Source of the DNA: Sinomicrobium weinanense
Lineage (GTDB): Bacteria; Bacteroidota; Bacteroidia; Flavobacteriales; Flavobacteriaceae
DNA: 64,000 bases
Direction of reading: 5' to 3'
Assembly: GCF_018863395.1 (NCBI RefSeq)
Contig: NZ_JAHKRR010000002.1
Span: 859,896 to 923,895, forward strand
In this document: in pieces, positions 56,068 to 64,000 of the stretch
Position numbering within the stretch: the first letter of the stretch is position 1
Layout: every line of letters starts with the position of its first letter
Position numbers and translations under genes: made by a program
The notes under the pieces: model-generated
Seen by the model: the letters and a program-made list of their open reading frames with translations, nothing else
The model's database searches: none
Told to the model about the DNA's origin: nothing

Positions 56068-57387
56068 ATGAAGCAACCCGTAGAAGGATTTTCCAAACTC
56101 ACCAAAGACCAGAAAATAGACTGGCTGTCCAAGGCCTATTTTGCCAACCCCGGAAAGGCGGTGACCATTTTCAAGAAGTATTGGAACGACGACGAAAAAC
56201 TCCAGAAGCTGCACGATGAATTTATAGAGAATACTATTACCAACTACTACCTGCCACTGGGTATAGCCCCCAACTTCCTGATCAACGAAAAACTCTATAC
56301 CATTCCGATGGCCATAGAGGAAAGTTCGGTAGTTGCTGCGGCAGGAAAAGCGGCCAAGTTCTGGTCTAAACGGGGCGGGTTCCGGGCAGAAGTGATCGCT
56401 ACGGAAAAAATAGGACAGGTCCATTTTATATACAAGGGCCGTCCGGATACGCTCCGGGATTATTTTGAGCATATAAAACCCAAATTGCTCAGCGACACTG
56501 CTTCTCTCAGTGAAAACATGGAAAAGAGGGGCGGCGGTATTAACAAGATAGAATTACGGGACAAGACCGATGAACTGAAAGACTATTACCAACTCCACTG
56601 CACTTTCGAGACCCTGGACGCCATGGGAGCGAATTTTATCAATTCCTGCCTGGAACAGTTTGCCAAAACCTTTAAGGACGGAGCATTGGAGTATACGGCT
56701 TTCAGTGAGGAAGAAAAACAGATACAGGTAGTGATGAGCATTTTGTCTAACTACGTCCCCGATTGCCGTGTAAGGGCTGAAGTTTCCTGCAAGATAGTGG
56801 AGCTGAACGAAGACCATATGCCGCCACAGGAATTTGCCGATAAATTTGTCCGCGCCGTAGAAATTGCCAGGATAGAGCCCTACCGGGCGGTAACCCACAA
56901 TAAAGGGGTAATGAACGGCATCGATGCCGTAGTCCTGGCTACGGGAAACGATTTCCGCGCCGTAGAAGCCGGTATACATGCTTATGCATCTAAAGACGGA
57001 AGGTACACCAGCCTCACCCGAGCTTCTATTGAAGGCGATACCTTCCGGCTCGAAATAGAGATCCCCCTGGCACTGGGCACGGTGGGCGGGCTCACCAGCC
57101 TGCACCCCCTGGTAAAACTCTCCCTCGAAATGCTGGGCAACCCTTCCGCGCCGGAGCTGATGCAAATTGTTGCGGTAGCAGGACTGGCCCAGAATTTTGC
57201 CGCCATCCGCTCGCTGGTCACTACGGGTATCCAAAAGGGGCACATGAAAATGCACCTGCTCAATATTCTCAACCAACTCCATGCTACTGAGGAAGAAAAA
57301 GAACATTTTGTTCACTATTTCAAAGACAAAACAGCAACACACCGTTCAGTCACGGAGGCATTTTACAAACTGCGGGAAAAAGCGTAG
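56068..57387 (+). CDS. Class II (degradative-type) hydroxymethylglutaryl-CoA reductase
   Basis: A 439-residue enzyme that interconverts HMG-CoA and mevalonate. Class II features are visible: the catalytic Glu84/Glu85 in AIEESSVVAAAG, the catalytic Lys in VTHNKGVMNGIDA and the Asp in ATGNDFRAVEA. In Flavobacteriia this class is used for isoprenoid synthesis by the mevalonate route, and the next gene, a GHMP kinase, supports that role rather than mevalonate degradation. The cofactor preference cannot be told from sequence by eye. Confidence 0.93.
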   Translation: MKQPVEGFSKLTKDQKIDWLSKAYFANPGKAVTIFKKYWNDDEKLQKLHDEFIENTITNYYLPLGIAPNFLINEKLYTIPMAIEESSVVAAAGKAAKFWSKRGGFRAEVIATEKIGQVHFIYKGRPDTLRDYFEHIKPKLLSDTASLSENMEKRGGGINKIELRDKTDELKDYYQLHCTFETLDAMGANFINSCLEQFAKTFKDGALEYTAFSEEEKQIQVVMSILSNYVPDCRVRAEVSCKIVELNEDHMPPQEFADKFVRAVEIARIEPYRAVTHNKGVMNGIDAVVLATGNDFRAVEAGIHAYASKDGRYTSLTRASIEGDTFRLEIEIPLALGTVGGLTSLHPLVKLSLEMLGNPSAPELMQIVAVAGLAQNFAAIRSLVTTGIQKGHMKMHLLNILNQLHATEEEKEHFVHYFKDKTATHRSVTEAFYKLREKA

Positions 57388-57497
57388 AAGAAAGTTAGAA
57401 GTCGGAGGTCCGAAGTCTGAAGTTGAGGGTCGGGAGACCGATGTATCTTTGGTCACTGATCAGCAATCATCCTTCATCGGACATCAATCATCCATCA
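57388..57497. repeat. Word-like repeats between HMG-CoA reductase and the GYDIA kinase
   Basis: Near-copies of GAAGTCGGAGGTCCGAAGT are followed by the words ATCAGCAATCATCC and CATCAATCATCCATC. No gene is seen; the upstream in-frame extension of the kinase ORF is this repeat. Confidence 0.6.
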
Positions 57498-57500
57498 AAT

Positions 57501-58427
57501 ATGAGAAAACACTTTTACAGCAACGGAAAATTACTGCTCACCGGGGAATACGCAGTCCTCGACGGTGCCTTGTGCCTTGCTGTTCCTACCTCCTACGGAC
57601 AATCGCTCACCATAGAAGCGGGAGAAAAAGGGAAACTCTCCTGGACCAGTACCGATGAAAAAAGACATCCCTGGTTTGCACATACTTTTGATCTCCGGCA
57701 AGACCTCTTACATTCAGATCTATTAACAGAAAAGGACGCAACAGCCCAAAGGCTCAGGGAACTCTTCCGCGCTGCACAACAACTGAATCCCGACTTTCTG
57801 GTTGGCGCAGAAGGCTATGAGGCCACTGCCAAACTCGGCTTTCCCCGTAACTGGGGCCTGGGTTCCTCCTCCACCCTGGTCAGCAATATTGCGGAATGGG
57901 CAGGGGTTGATCCTTATGAATTACTGTGGCGTACTTTTTCGGGAAGCGGGTATGATATTGCCTGTGCCCGGCACAACACTCCGGTGCTCTACCGGGTCCT
58001 TGACCGGAAACCGGATGCCGAACCCGTAAATTTCAACCCTCCGTTCAGGGAACACTTGTTCTTTGTGCACCTCAACCAGAAACAGGACAGCCGGGAAGGC
58101 ATAAAAAGATATAAAAGCATTGCTACGGATAAAAAAGAAGCCCTAAAAGAAATTTCCGGGATCACCGGGCAGATCACGGTGTGTTCCACATTGGAAGCAT
58201 TCGAATCGCTCCTGGAACGCCACGAACAGATCATCTCTTCGCTTATACAACTTCCCACAGCCGGGGAAAAGCTGTTTCCGGATTATCCCGGACAAATAAA
58301 GAGCCTGGGCGCCTGGGGCGGCGATTTTGTCCTGGCCACGGCACGAAGCAACCCGGAAGCCTATTTTAAAAGTAAGGGATACACCACCGTAATACCCTAC
58401 GGGAACATGGTCCTGGAAACTACTTAA
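57501..58427 (+). CDS. GYDIA-family GHMP kinase (mevalonate-pathway kinase candidate)
   Basis: A 308-residue GHMP-superfamily kinase. The N-terminus FYSNGKLLLTGEYAVLDG, the ATP loop NWGLGSSSTLVSN and the GSGYDIACARH motif give the GYDIA family its name. These proteins resemble mevalonate and phosphomevalonate kinases and occur in Flavobacteriia next to HMG-CoA reductase, as here. The exact substrate is not settled by sequence. The ATG at 57501 is the start; the earlier frame is repeat. Confidence 0.87.
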   Translation: MRKHFYSNGKLLLTGEYAVLDGALCLAVPTSYGQSLTIEAGEKGKLSWTSTDEKRHPWFAHTFDLRQDLLHSDLLTEKDATAQRLRELFRAAQQLNPDFLVGAEGYEATAKLGFPRNWGLGSSSTLVSNIAEWAGVDPYELLWRTFSGSGYDIACARHNTPVLYRVLDRKPDAEPVNFNPPFREHLFFVHLNQKQDSREGIKRYKSIATDKKEALKEISGITGQITVCSTLEAFESLLERHEQIISSLIQLPTAGEKLFPDYPGQIKSLGAWGGDFVLATARSNPEAYFKSKGYTTVIPYGNMVLETT

Positions 58428-58445
58428 GTTATTCCCGAAACCGGT

Positions 58446-58598
58446 TCAATCCAGGGCATTTTTAGTGACATAGGCCCGCCATCCTATGATGGCCAACTGC
58501 CATTTTTTGGCCTTTGCAATATCCAGTTGTCTTTTGCTGAAAGACGGGAGTATGACCTTGTTCAGCCGGGCTAAGAATTTGAAAAACTGCTTTTTCAT
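58446..58598 (-). CDS. Conserved 50-residue basic protein, unknown function
   Basis: A 51-codon gene on the minus strand from the ATG at 58596-58598 to the TGA at 58446-58448. The product begins MKKQFFKFLARLNKVILPSF and ends ITRALD-like, here VTKNALD, with the central block SKRQLDIAKAKKWQLAIIGW. I recognise this as a short protein widespread in Flavobacteriia, sometimes mislabelled as an SsrA-binding protein. It is strongly basic and has no membrane helix. It lies 71 bp beyond the stop of the M56 gene and could be cotranscribed with it. Confidence 0.78.
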   Translation of the reverse strand: MKKQFFKFLARLNKVILPSFSKRQLDIAKAKKWQLAIIGWRAYVTKNALD

Positions 58599-58669
58599 AT
58601 GTACAAGGTATTAAAAAAACTGCTTTGGTGTGTTTTTTTTAATATCTTATCCCTTCGGGAACCGGATTG

Positions 58670-60106
58670 TTATTCTTCTTTAATCGTGATCTCGACAACT
58701 CCGTCGGCACCATCTTCCCCATACTTCTCTATCGCTTCTTTATCCTTAAAAAGGGTAGTCTTCTCAGTCCTGGACAGATCAAGGGTATTAATGTCGAAAC
58801 CCTTTTTCATCAGTTTGCCATTCACAGCTATCCGTGGTTGTTTACCATCTACGGATTGCACCCCTACCTTCACTTTCCAGGGACTTGAAGTTTTTATATC
58901 TGTTACCACATCATCACCTGAAGAACTTTTTATTTTGTCATATTTGACGGGGTATTGCTCTTCCGATTTCATGTATTCCATCTCAGGATTCTTTTTCAGG
59001 TATTCTTCCGTAAAAATCTCTATAACCCCGTTCTTTCCTTTTGCTCCATACTTTTCAACAGCCACCTTCTTATTTTCTATAACCCTCATCAAACGCCCCT
59101 TTATAGAATTTATATCAAAATCTTCCCCCGCGAACTTGCCATCAACTATTATTGGCAGTTTACCATCTTTAGACACATGAACGGTGTCAGTGACGGTAAT
59201 AGTCTCCTCAACGGCACTTACTTTCCAGGGGGTTTTCTTTTCCTGCGCTTCTATTTTTGTATTTACAATAAGCAGGAATACAGTCAATACCGGGATCACG
59301 ACCCCGTATTTCCACAATTGTTTTCGGCTTGAATTGTTCTTGTTTAACATCACTACTCGTTTTTTGATGGATGAATTAAAAAATGTGTTAGTTAAAGCTA
59401 TATAATTTTTATACGCTTCCGTCTGGCCTAACAACAGGTACTGATAGTCCTTTTTATTTATGCCTTTCCGTACGGCATCACGGTCTGCCAGGTATTCCAG
59501 GTTTGCGGAGACCATTCTTTTATACAGCCATACCACAGGATTACACCACTGGAACACCATAAACAGCTGCAAAAGGATCATATCCAGGGAATGTTTTTGC
59601 CATGCATGGACTTTTTCATGTTCCAGGATGGCGTTCAGTTCTTTTTTATCGGTATACATGGACGGATTATATACGATAAGGTTAAAAAAGGAAAACGGCA
59701 TGGTATTACGGGTGGTCTCGGCCAGTACAAAACCCTCCTGCCGGTCTTTTTCACATCCCGAAAGAAATCGTTTCAGGGACCATAATTGCAACAGGAGCCT
59801 GCCTGCAAAGAAAGCTGCTCCGGATATATAGATCCAGAAGATCACACTCCATATATCCGGCATGGCAGTGATATCCCGGACATCCGGGTTACCTGTTGGT
59901 CCTGCGGGGATATAGTTTACAGGAGCCCCTTCTACCATTCTTGTAATAGTTAAAAAGGGAAGCATTACGGACAGGGCCATTCCGGTGAGCAGGAAATAAC
60001 GGTTGAGTTTGAAAAAGGTCTCCCGGTGCAGGAATATCCGGTAGCACAGGTAAAACAAGGTGATGAACCCGGCACTCTTAAACGTGTAAATAAGAAAATC
60101 TTCCAT
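58670..60106 (-). CDS. M56 (BlaR1-like) membrane metallopeptidase with plug-like repeats
   Basis: A 478-residue sensor protease. Four N-terminal helices (about residues 5-25, 36-54, 85-108 and a further one near 170-190) frame the zinc site His163-Glu164-x-x-His167 in LEHEKVHAWQ. A helix at about 270-287 is followed by two periplasmic repeats, each with PWKV, then I-V-x-GK, FDIN and I-E-KYG-x-x-G-x-x-GV-EI. The repeats resemble part of the TonB-receptor plug. By analogy with BlaR1/MecR1 it should cleave the BlaI-type repressor when activated. Its gene overlaps the BlaI stop codon. Confidence 0.88.
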   Translation of the reverse strand: MEDFLIYTFKSAGFITLFYLCYRIFLHRETFFKLNRYFLLTGMALSVMLPFLTITRMVEGAPVNYIPAGPTGNPDVRDITAMPDIWSVIFWIYISGAAFFAGRLLLQLWSLKRFLSGCEKDRQEGFVLAETTRNTMPFSFFNLIVYNPSMYTDKKELNAILEHEKVHAWQKHSLDMILLQLFMVFQWCNPVVWLYKRMVSANLEYLADRDAVRKGINKKDYQYLLLGQTEAYKNYIALTNTFFNSSIKKRVVMLNKNNSSRKQLWKYGVVIPVLTVFLLIVNTKIEAQEKKTPWKVSAVEETITVTDTVHVSKDGKLPIIVDGKFAGEDFDINSIKGRLMRVIENKKVAVEKYGAKGKNGVIEIFTEEYLKKNPEMEYMKSEEQYPVKYDKIKSSSGDDVVTDIKTSSPWKVKVGVQSVDGKQPRIAVNGKLMKKGFDINTLDLSRTEKTTLFKDKEAIEKYGEDGADGVVEITIKEE

Positions 60107-60465
60107 TATTTTTTGTTTTCGATCCGTCGAATGATCTCCCTGAGCTCTTCGGCACTTATTTTTTCTTCTTCGGCAAAAAAGGAAACCAGGCTTTTATAGG
60201 AGTTATTAAAATAATCGGTCATAGCACTGTGGATAAATTTTTTGCGGTACTCCTCTTTCTGCACTATGGGATGGTACTGATAGGTATTGCCATAAGCTAC
60301 ATGCCCCACATACCCCTTTTCCTCCAGGTTACGGATTATGGTAGAGAGCGTGTTATAGTGTGGCTTATTATCCCCGAATTCGGCCAGGATATCTTTTACA
60401 AAGGCCTTTTCGAGCTTCCAAAGCATTTTCATTACTTCTTCTTCTTTATTGGTCAGTTTCTGCAT
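60106..60465 (-). CDS. BlaI/MecI/CopY-family transcriptional repressor
   Basis: A 119-residue winged-helix repressor. The N-terminus MQKLTNKEEEVMKMLWKLEK and the segment NTLSTIIRNLEEKGYVGH fit the BlaI family. The last third is helical and mediates dimerisation. The stop shares its final base with the start of the M56 gene (TAATG), the usual repressor-sensor arrangement. Palindromes upstream are the likely operator. Confidence 0.93.
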   Translation of the reverse strand: MQKLTNKEEEVMKMLWKLEKAFVKDILAEFGDNKPHYNTLSTIIRNLEEKGYVGHVAYGNTYQYHPIVQKEEYRKKFIHSAMTDYFNNSYKSLVSFFAEEEKISAEELREIIRRIENKK

Positions 60466-60519
60466 GACTTGTTCTTTAATTGGATTTTACAGGATGATCA
60501 AAGCACTATACAAACATAT

Positions 60520-60555
60520 AACTATTTTTTTAGTTATACAACTATAAAAATAGTT
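60520..60555. promoter_or_regulatory. Candidate BlaI operator
   Basis: AACTATTTTT (60520-60529) is exactly inverted as AAAAATAGTT (60546-60555). Within it lies TAGTTATACAACTA (60531-60544), itself palindromic and carrying the TACA core seen in BlaI/MecI sites. It lies 55-90 bp upstream of the BlaI start. Confidence 0.55.
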
Positions 60556-60630
60556 AATAAACGATAAAAACAGGATTTTGTTCTTTACCAGGGCCCGTAC
60601 GGAGTCTTTATCTGAACAACCAGTTGTTGT

Positions 60631-61110
60631 TTACAGGCTTTTTTCCATCACCACGGTGTCCTCGCCTTTATAAGGGACCCTGGCCAACGGTTTCCATCCG
60701 GACCCGGCATAGAGAGATTCAGCTGTAAAAGTATAGGTATAGATCGAGGAAAATCCTTCTTTTTTGGCGAGGCGTTCTATTTCATCCAACAGTATTTGCC
60801 CCATGCCCCTGTAGCTCTTTTCGGTATACAGCAGGGCCACCCACGGGCTATACGCCTTAAACCTTTCATGGACCTTCAGCAGGTTCACTTTACGGGCAAG
60901 CCCGCCCGTAGCGATCACCCTGCCTTTAATTTCCAGGACCAGCTGAAAAAGTACATCCTCTCCGGGTTTAGCAGTAAGCCTCCTTAAAGTTTTCTCTACC
61001 GGAGTACTCCACTCCGCCGCATACCAGTCTGCAATCCTGGATATCAATTGTTTTTCCGTAGCGTGCAGCTTCCTGACGGTGATATGCTGTTGTTCGGGAC
61101 GATCATCCAT
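60631..61110 (-). CDS. GNAT-family N-acetyltransferase
   Basis: A 159-residue acetyl-CoA-dependent acyltransferase of unknown substrate. The GNAT fold is shown by the strand VIATGGLARKV, the strand WVALLYTEKSYRGMGQILLD with the acetyl-CoA loop R-G-M-G-Q, and the late YTFTAESLYAGSGWKPL. I take the ATG at 61108-61110 because a promoter candidate ends about where an earlier ATG (61143) would start. A further extension to 61200 would run through the ppiD terminator. Confidence 0.85.
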   Translation of the reverse strand: MDDRPEQQHITVRKLHATEKQLISRIADWYAAEWSTPVEKTLRRLTAKPGEDVLFQLVLEIKGRVIATGGLARKVNLLKVHERFKAYSPWVALLYTEKSYRGMGQILLDEIERLAKKEGFSSIYTYTFTAESLYAGSGWKPLARVPYKGEDTVVMEKSL

Positions 61111-61148
61111 TTTTAGCTTTATTTTCCCGGGCTTGTGGGACATCACTA

Positions 61149-61181
61149 TAAAAATAGATGATTTTCTGTATTTTATCCAAA
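61149..61181 (-). promoter_or_regulatory. Candidate promoter of the GNAT gene
   Basis: On the minus strand TTTG (61181-61178), 21 bp, then TATTTTTA (61156-61149). The -33 is exact and the -7 differs in its last base. Confidence 0.4.
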
Positions 61182-61185
61182 TAAA

Positions 61186-61217
61186 AAAACCTTCCGCCAT
61201 TGTTGACGGAAGGTTTT
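61186..61217 (-). terminator. Terminator downstream of the PpiD-like gene
   Basis: AAAACCTTCCG / CGGAAGGTTTT with a 10-nt loop and a T-run (GTTTTTTTAT) on the minus strand, 23 bp beyond the stop codon. Confidence 0.9.
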
Positions 61218-61239
61218 TATCATTTTATCTGTTTTTTTT

Positions 61240-63351
61240 CTAATAGAACATGGCCCTGTTGTCTTCTATATCGGCAGACTCCTTGAGCGCATTGAACACT
61301 CTGACATCTGCCGAACTTCTGTTCGTAGATTTCAGGGTATTCGCATAAGTGCCATAGTTATCCAGGGGAGATGCATTGGTCTTTTTAGTAACCCTGACCA
61401 TATAGGCACCATCACGTCCTTCTATAACCCCGGAGGTAACTCCTTCTTCAAGGGCAAAAGCAGCTCCTACCACTTTCGGCTCCCTTCCTGCACCGCTGAT
61501 AGACGGGCTCTTCATATTAACACCGGTTGCGGAGGCTACATTCACTTTGTTGGATTTGGCAAATTCCTCCAGGGATGAAGTATTGCTGTTTTCTTCGATC
61601 CACCTGGCCTTCTTTTGTTTCCGGATAATAGGGGTTACCACAGCAGATACGTCTTTTGCCTTGGCCACACCTTTTTTTCGTTTATTGGTAAGCTGTGCGA
61701 TGATATATCCGGACGCCACATCAAAACGCTTGATATCTCCATCTTCGGTCTCATCTTTGAAGGCCCATTGTACCACCGATCTCTGATTTCCAATACCGAT
61801 CAGTTGTTCATCCATGGCCTTGAGGTTCTTTACCGGGCGTATCTGCAAGCTCTTTTCCTTAGCCACTTCGGTAAAGTTGCCGTCCGTGGCTTCCATTTCG
61901 AACTTTGTCGCCTCGGTAAAGAGATCGTTCATCGTTTTTTCAGAAGGTTCTATCTCCCGGGCTATCGTAGCGATCTGTACCACATCTCTTTTATCCTCTA
62001 CTTTTATTACATGAAAGCCAAAATCTGTCTCAACCATTCCTATTTTTCCTGTGGGATTGGCAAATACAAAATCGTTAAAGGGCTTTGCCATCTGGCCTGC
62101 GGTAAAGTATCCGAGGTCTCCTCCCCTGGGTCCTGTGGGGCCATCTGAGTTTTCCCTCGCCAGGGCGGCAAAATCGGCATCGCTTTTCTGCACCTCGGCT
62201 AAAACTTCTTTTGCTTTGGCTCCGGCTTCTTCTTTACTTCTGGTTACATCGGGATTGGCCCTTGCAGAACCCACATACTGTATTAGTATATGACTCGCTT
62301 TAGCACTTCCGTTGGCTTTTCTGTTCAGCATCCTTGACAATTTGTAGTAACCATTGTCTTTATACGGACCGTATACCTCACCTGCACCCAGGTTAAAAAG
62401 GGTATCGGCTACTGAAGCCGGCAGACTGGCCTTGGCCACATAAGTGGAATCGAACTTAATATCGGAATTGGCATTTACAAACCCTTCTACATCCGTAGTG
62501 GTCCGGAAGCCGGGAACGGTATCGTTCTTTTCTGTGGTATTGTTGTATTCTACCCTGTTATCGAGAAGGCCGGCAACGCCTTCCCTGATCTCAGTTTCGT
62601 CTTCTTCAGAGGGCTTTTCTGCGAAATACACATATTGAATATCCCGGGATGCCTCATCCTTGTATTCTTCCTTGTGCCCGTCTATATATTTTTGCACCTC
62701 ACTTGTTGAAACTGTTACCAGGCTATCTGCGACAGTGCTGTATGGAACTTTTACATACTTTATGTCTACTTTGTCGTTTTCGAGTTTATAGGCGAGTTCT
62801 CCTTCTTTCTGCGTCGCTCCCACCCCGGCCTTGATAAGGTTGAGATAGGTTTGTTCCATAGCCGATTTTATAAGGGCATCTTCCTGGAGTTTCCATTGCT
62901 CATAGGCGGCAGGATTGTTCAGCCTGAGGTCAGCTATAAACTCTATGAACTTCTGATCGTCAAATACTCCGGCTTCGTTCTGAAAAGTAGTGTCCTGTGC
63001 AAAGGCCGGATTGCTTTTTACAACATTGATAATCTGGTCTTTTTCTATGTTTATCCCCAGTTCCTCACATTGCTGGTCGAGCAACTTGCTGCGTAGCTGT
63101 CTTTCCCATACCTGGTTTACCACCTGAACCGTAGAGGCCCTTTCTCCGTATTGGCGTGAAAAATATTCCACCTCATCCGCAAATTCCGCCCTGGGCAATG
63201 TTTCTCCATTTACCTCCCCAACCGAAGAAGTATTACTTCCGATACCTCCTCCATTCCGGAACAGGTCGGAAATAACAAAGGAAAATAATGCCAGGCCGAT
63301 AACCAGGATAAGTATCAGCGAACGCTTTCTTATGTTTTCAAGAACTGCCAT
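61240..63351 (-). CDS. PpiD-like membrane-anchored peptidyl-prolyl isomerase
   Basis: A 703-residue periplasmic folding factor. One N-terminal helix (about residues 12-30) anchors it. A SurA-like N-terminal chaperone region (about 40-280) is followed by a parvulin rotamase domain (about 345-455) beginning KASHILIQYVG and ending with GFHVIKVEDKRD. A second SurA-like region leads to the C-terminus. The arrangement matches PpiD. It lies between the CNNM-type gene and the GNAT gene on the minus strand and has its own terminator. Confidence 0.92.
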   Translation of the reverse strand: MAVLENIRKRSLILILVIGLALFSFVISDLFRNGGGIGSNTSSVGEVNGETLPRAEFADEVEYFSRQYGERASTVQVVNQVWERQLRSKLLDQQCEELGINIEKDQIINVVKSNPAFAQDTTFQNEAGVFDDQKFIEFIADLRLNNPAAYEQWKLQEDALIKSAMEQTYLNLIKAGVGATQKEGELAYKLENDKVDIKYVKVPYSTVADSLVTVSTSEVQKYIDGHKEEYKDEASRDIQYVYFAEKPSEEDETEIREGVAGLLDNRVEYNNTTEKNDTVPGFRTTTDVEGFVNANSDIKFDSTYVAKASLPASVADTLFNLGAGEVYGPYKDNGYYKLSRMLNRKANGSAKASHILIQYVGSARANPDVTRSKEEAGAKAKEVLAEVQKSDADFAALARENSDGPTGPRGGDLGYFTAGQMAKPFNDFVFANPTGKIGMVETDFGFHVIKVEDKRDVVQIATIAREIEPSEKTMNDLFTEATKFEMEATDGNFTEVAKEKSLQIRPVKNLKAMDEQLIGIGNQRSVVQWAFKDETEDGDIKRFDVASGYIIAQLTNKRKKGVAKAKDVSAVVTPIIRKQKKARWIEENSNTSSLEEFAKSNKVNVASATGVNMKSPSISGAGREPKVVGAAFALEEGVTSGVIEGRDGAYMVRVTKKTNASPLDNYGTYANTLKSTNRSSADVRVFNALKESADIEDNRAMFY

Positions 63352-63537
63352 TTGTCGTTAAAGTTATAAAATTCAGTTCGCGAAAATACCATTTTTTTGC
63401 AATAATTAAAACCCGGTGTCCTTTTTTATCAGGGCAGATGCATCATTTTACAGAAAAGATCATACTACGACTGCATGGTTCTGCGGGGTAAGGGTAGTAA
63501 TCGGTATTTGATAATCTGGGAAAGGACTGGTATGAGG

Positions 63538-64000
63538 CTATTCTTCTTCGACGATTTCCAGTTGTACGAGGTCTATTTTGGTATTGCCTACTTCCAGGAT
63601 GGTAAAGTGGTAGTCTCCTATAACCACTTCCTCGCCTTTTCCGGGGATCTCCCCGATATAGTTAACGATAAGTCCTCCCAGTGTTTCGTAATTCTCGTTT
63701 TCGGGGAGTTCCAGCTTGTACTCTTCATTGATATAATCCACTTCGAGCCGGGCAGAAAACTTAAATTCCTTTTCGCCGATCTGTTCTTCATACAACGCCA
63801 CGGTATCGTGTTCATCTTCGATCTCCCCGAACAGCTCTTCAACGATGTCCTCCACGGTGAGTATACCGGAAGTCCCCCCGTATTCATCCAGCACCACGGC
63901 TATACTTTTTCGCTTTTTGGTAAGACTGCCGAGTATATCGTTAATAAGCATGGTTTCCGGTACAAATTCCACGGGAAGCATCACATTTTTTATACTTCTC
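63538..64000 (-). CDS. CNNM/CorC-type (hemolysin-family) protein, C-terminal part (cut by window edge)
   Basis: The last 153 codons of a gene that continues beyond the window; the frame is open through position 64000. The second CBS domain is seen in FVPETMLINDILGSLTKK and AVVLDEYGGTSGILTVEDI. The CorC/HlyC domain follows (EDEHDTVALYEE, then LEVDYINEEYKLEL and GKGEEVVIGDYHFTI). In the full protein a DUF21/CNNM membrane domain normally precedes these. Related proteins move or sense divalent metal ions; GldE of the gliding apparatus is a member, so a gliding-linked role is possible but not shown. Confidence 0.85.
   Translation of the reverse strand, partial: RSIKNVMLPVEFVPETMLINDILGSLTKKRKSIAVVLDEYGGTSGILTVEDIVEELFGEIEDEHDTVALYEEQIGEKEFKFSARLEVDYINEEYKLELPENENYETLGGLIVNYIGEIPGKGEEVVIGDYHFTILEVGNTKIDLVQLEIVEEE

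Overview
The window is chromosomal DNA from a member of the Bacteroidota, most likely the family Flavobacteriaceae. The evidence is a fused SecDF, a SusC/SusD outer-membrane pair, a Bacteroidota-type (T6SSiii) type VI secretion locus, a class II HMG-CoA reductase next to a GYDIA-type GHMP kinase, a DUF5606-def-ruvX neighbourhood, and several promoters of the Bacteroidota form TTTG-N18-21-TANNTTTG. I cannot name the genus. I found no rRNA, tRNA or CRISPR array, and no transposase.

Layout. 1-9.7 kb is housekeeping: DUF5606 protein (cut by the window edge), def, ruvX, dapD, secDF, mdh, gyrB and a small membrane protein. 9.7-16.6 kb is an outer-membrane uptake locus: a TetR regulator divergent from a secreted phosphodiesterase/alkaline-phosphatase-family enzyme, followed by SusC and SusD. 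16.8-36.8 kb is the T6SSiii locus in two divergent arms around a 0.5-kb spacer and a NlpC/P60 lipoprotein gene. The minus arm runs pseudo-NlpC lipoprotein-tssG-tssN-tssK-tssO-tssH-tssE-tssF. The plus arm runs PKD protein-tssB-tssC, then hcp-vgrG-unknown-membrane protein-PAAR-like effector candidate. 37-44.5 kb is purH followed by the rod-shape operon mreB-mreC-mreD-pbp2-rodA. 44.6-52.3 kb holds the Prc-type protease, surE, a small membrane protein, lpxB, a C40 lipoprotein and comEC. 52.3-55.8 kb is a DPP-IV-like protease with a POT peptide transporter. 56-58.6 kb is HMG-CoA reductase, the GYDIA kinase and a 50-codon gene that is easily missed. 58.7-64 kb is a BlaI/M56 sensor pair, a GNAT acetyltransferase, a PpiD-like foldase and the 3' part of a CNNM/CorC-type protein.

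How the parts fit. The T6SS locus encodes sheath (TssB, TssC), tube (Hcp), spike (VgrG), a baseplate set (TssE, TssF, TssG, TssK), the recycling ATPase (TssH) and Bacteroidota-specific membrane parts (TssN, TssO). Two NlpC/P60 lipoproteins and a two-PKD-domain membrane protein probably fill envelope roles. The most promising unexplained part is the 33.6-36.8 kb cargo segment: a protein with no family I recognise, a two-helix membrane protein and a PAAR-like protein with internal transmembrane segments and a basic, uncharacterised C-terminus.

A second theme is the intergenic DNA. Many gaps hold short word-like imperfect repeats that fold into hairpins. Some lie inside operons, one lies over the expected 5' end of tssE and one supplies the last codons of lpxB.
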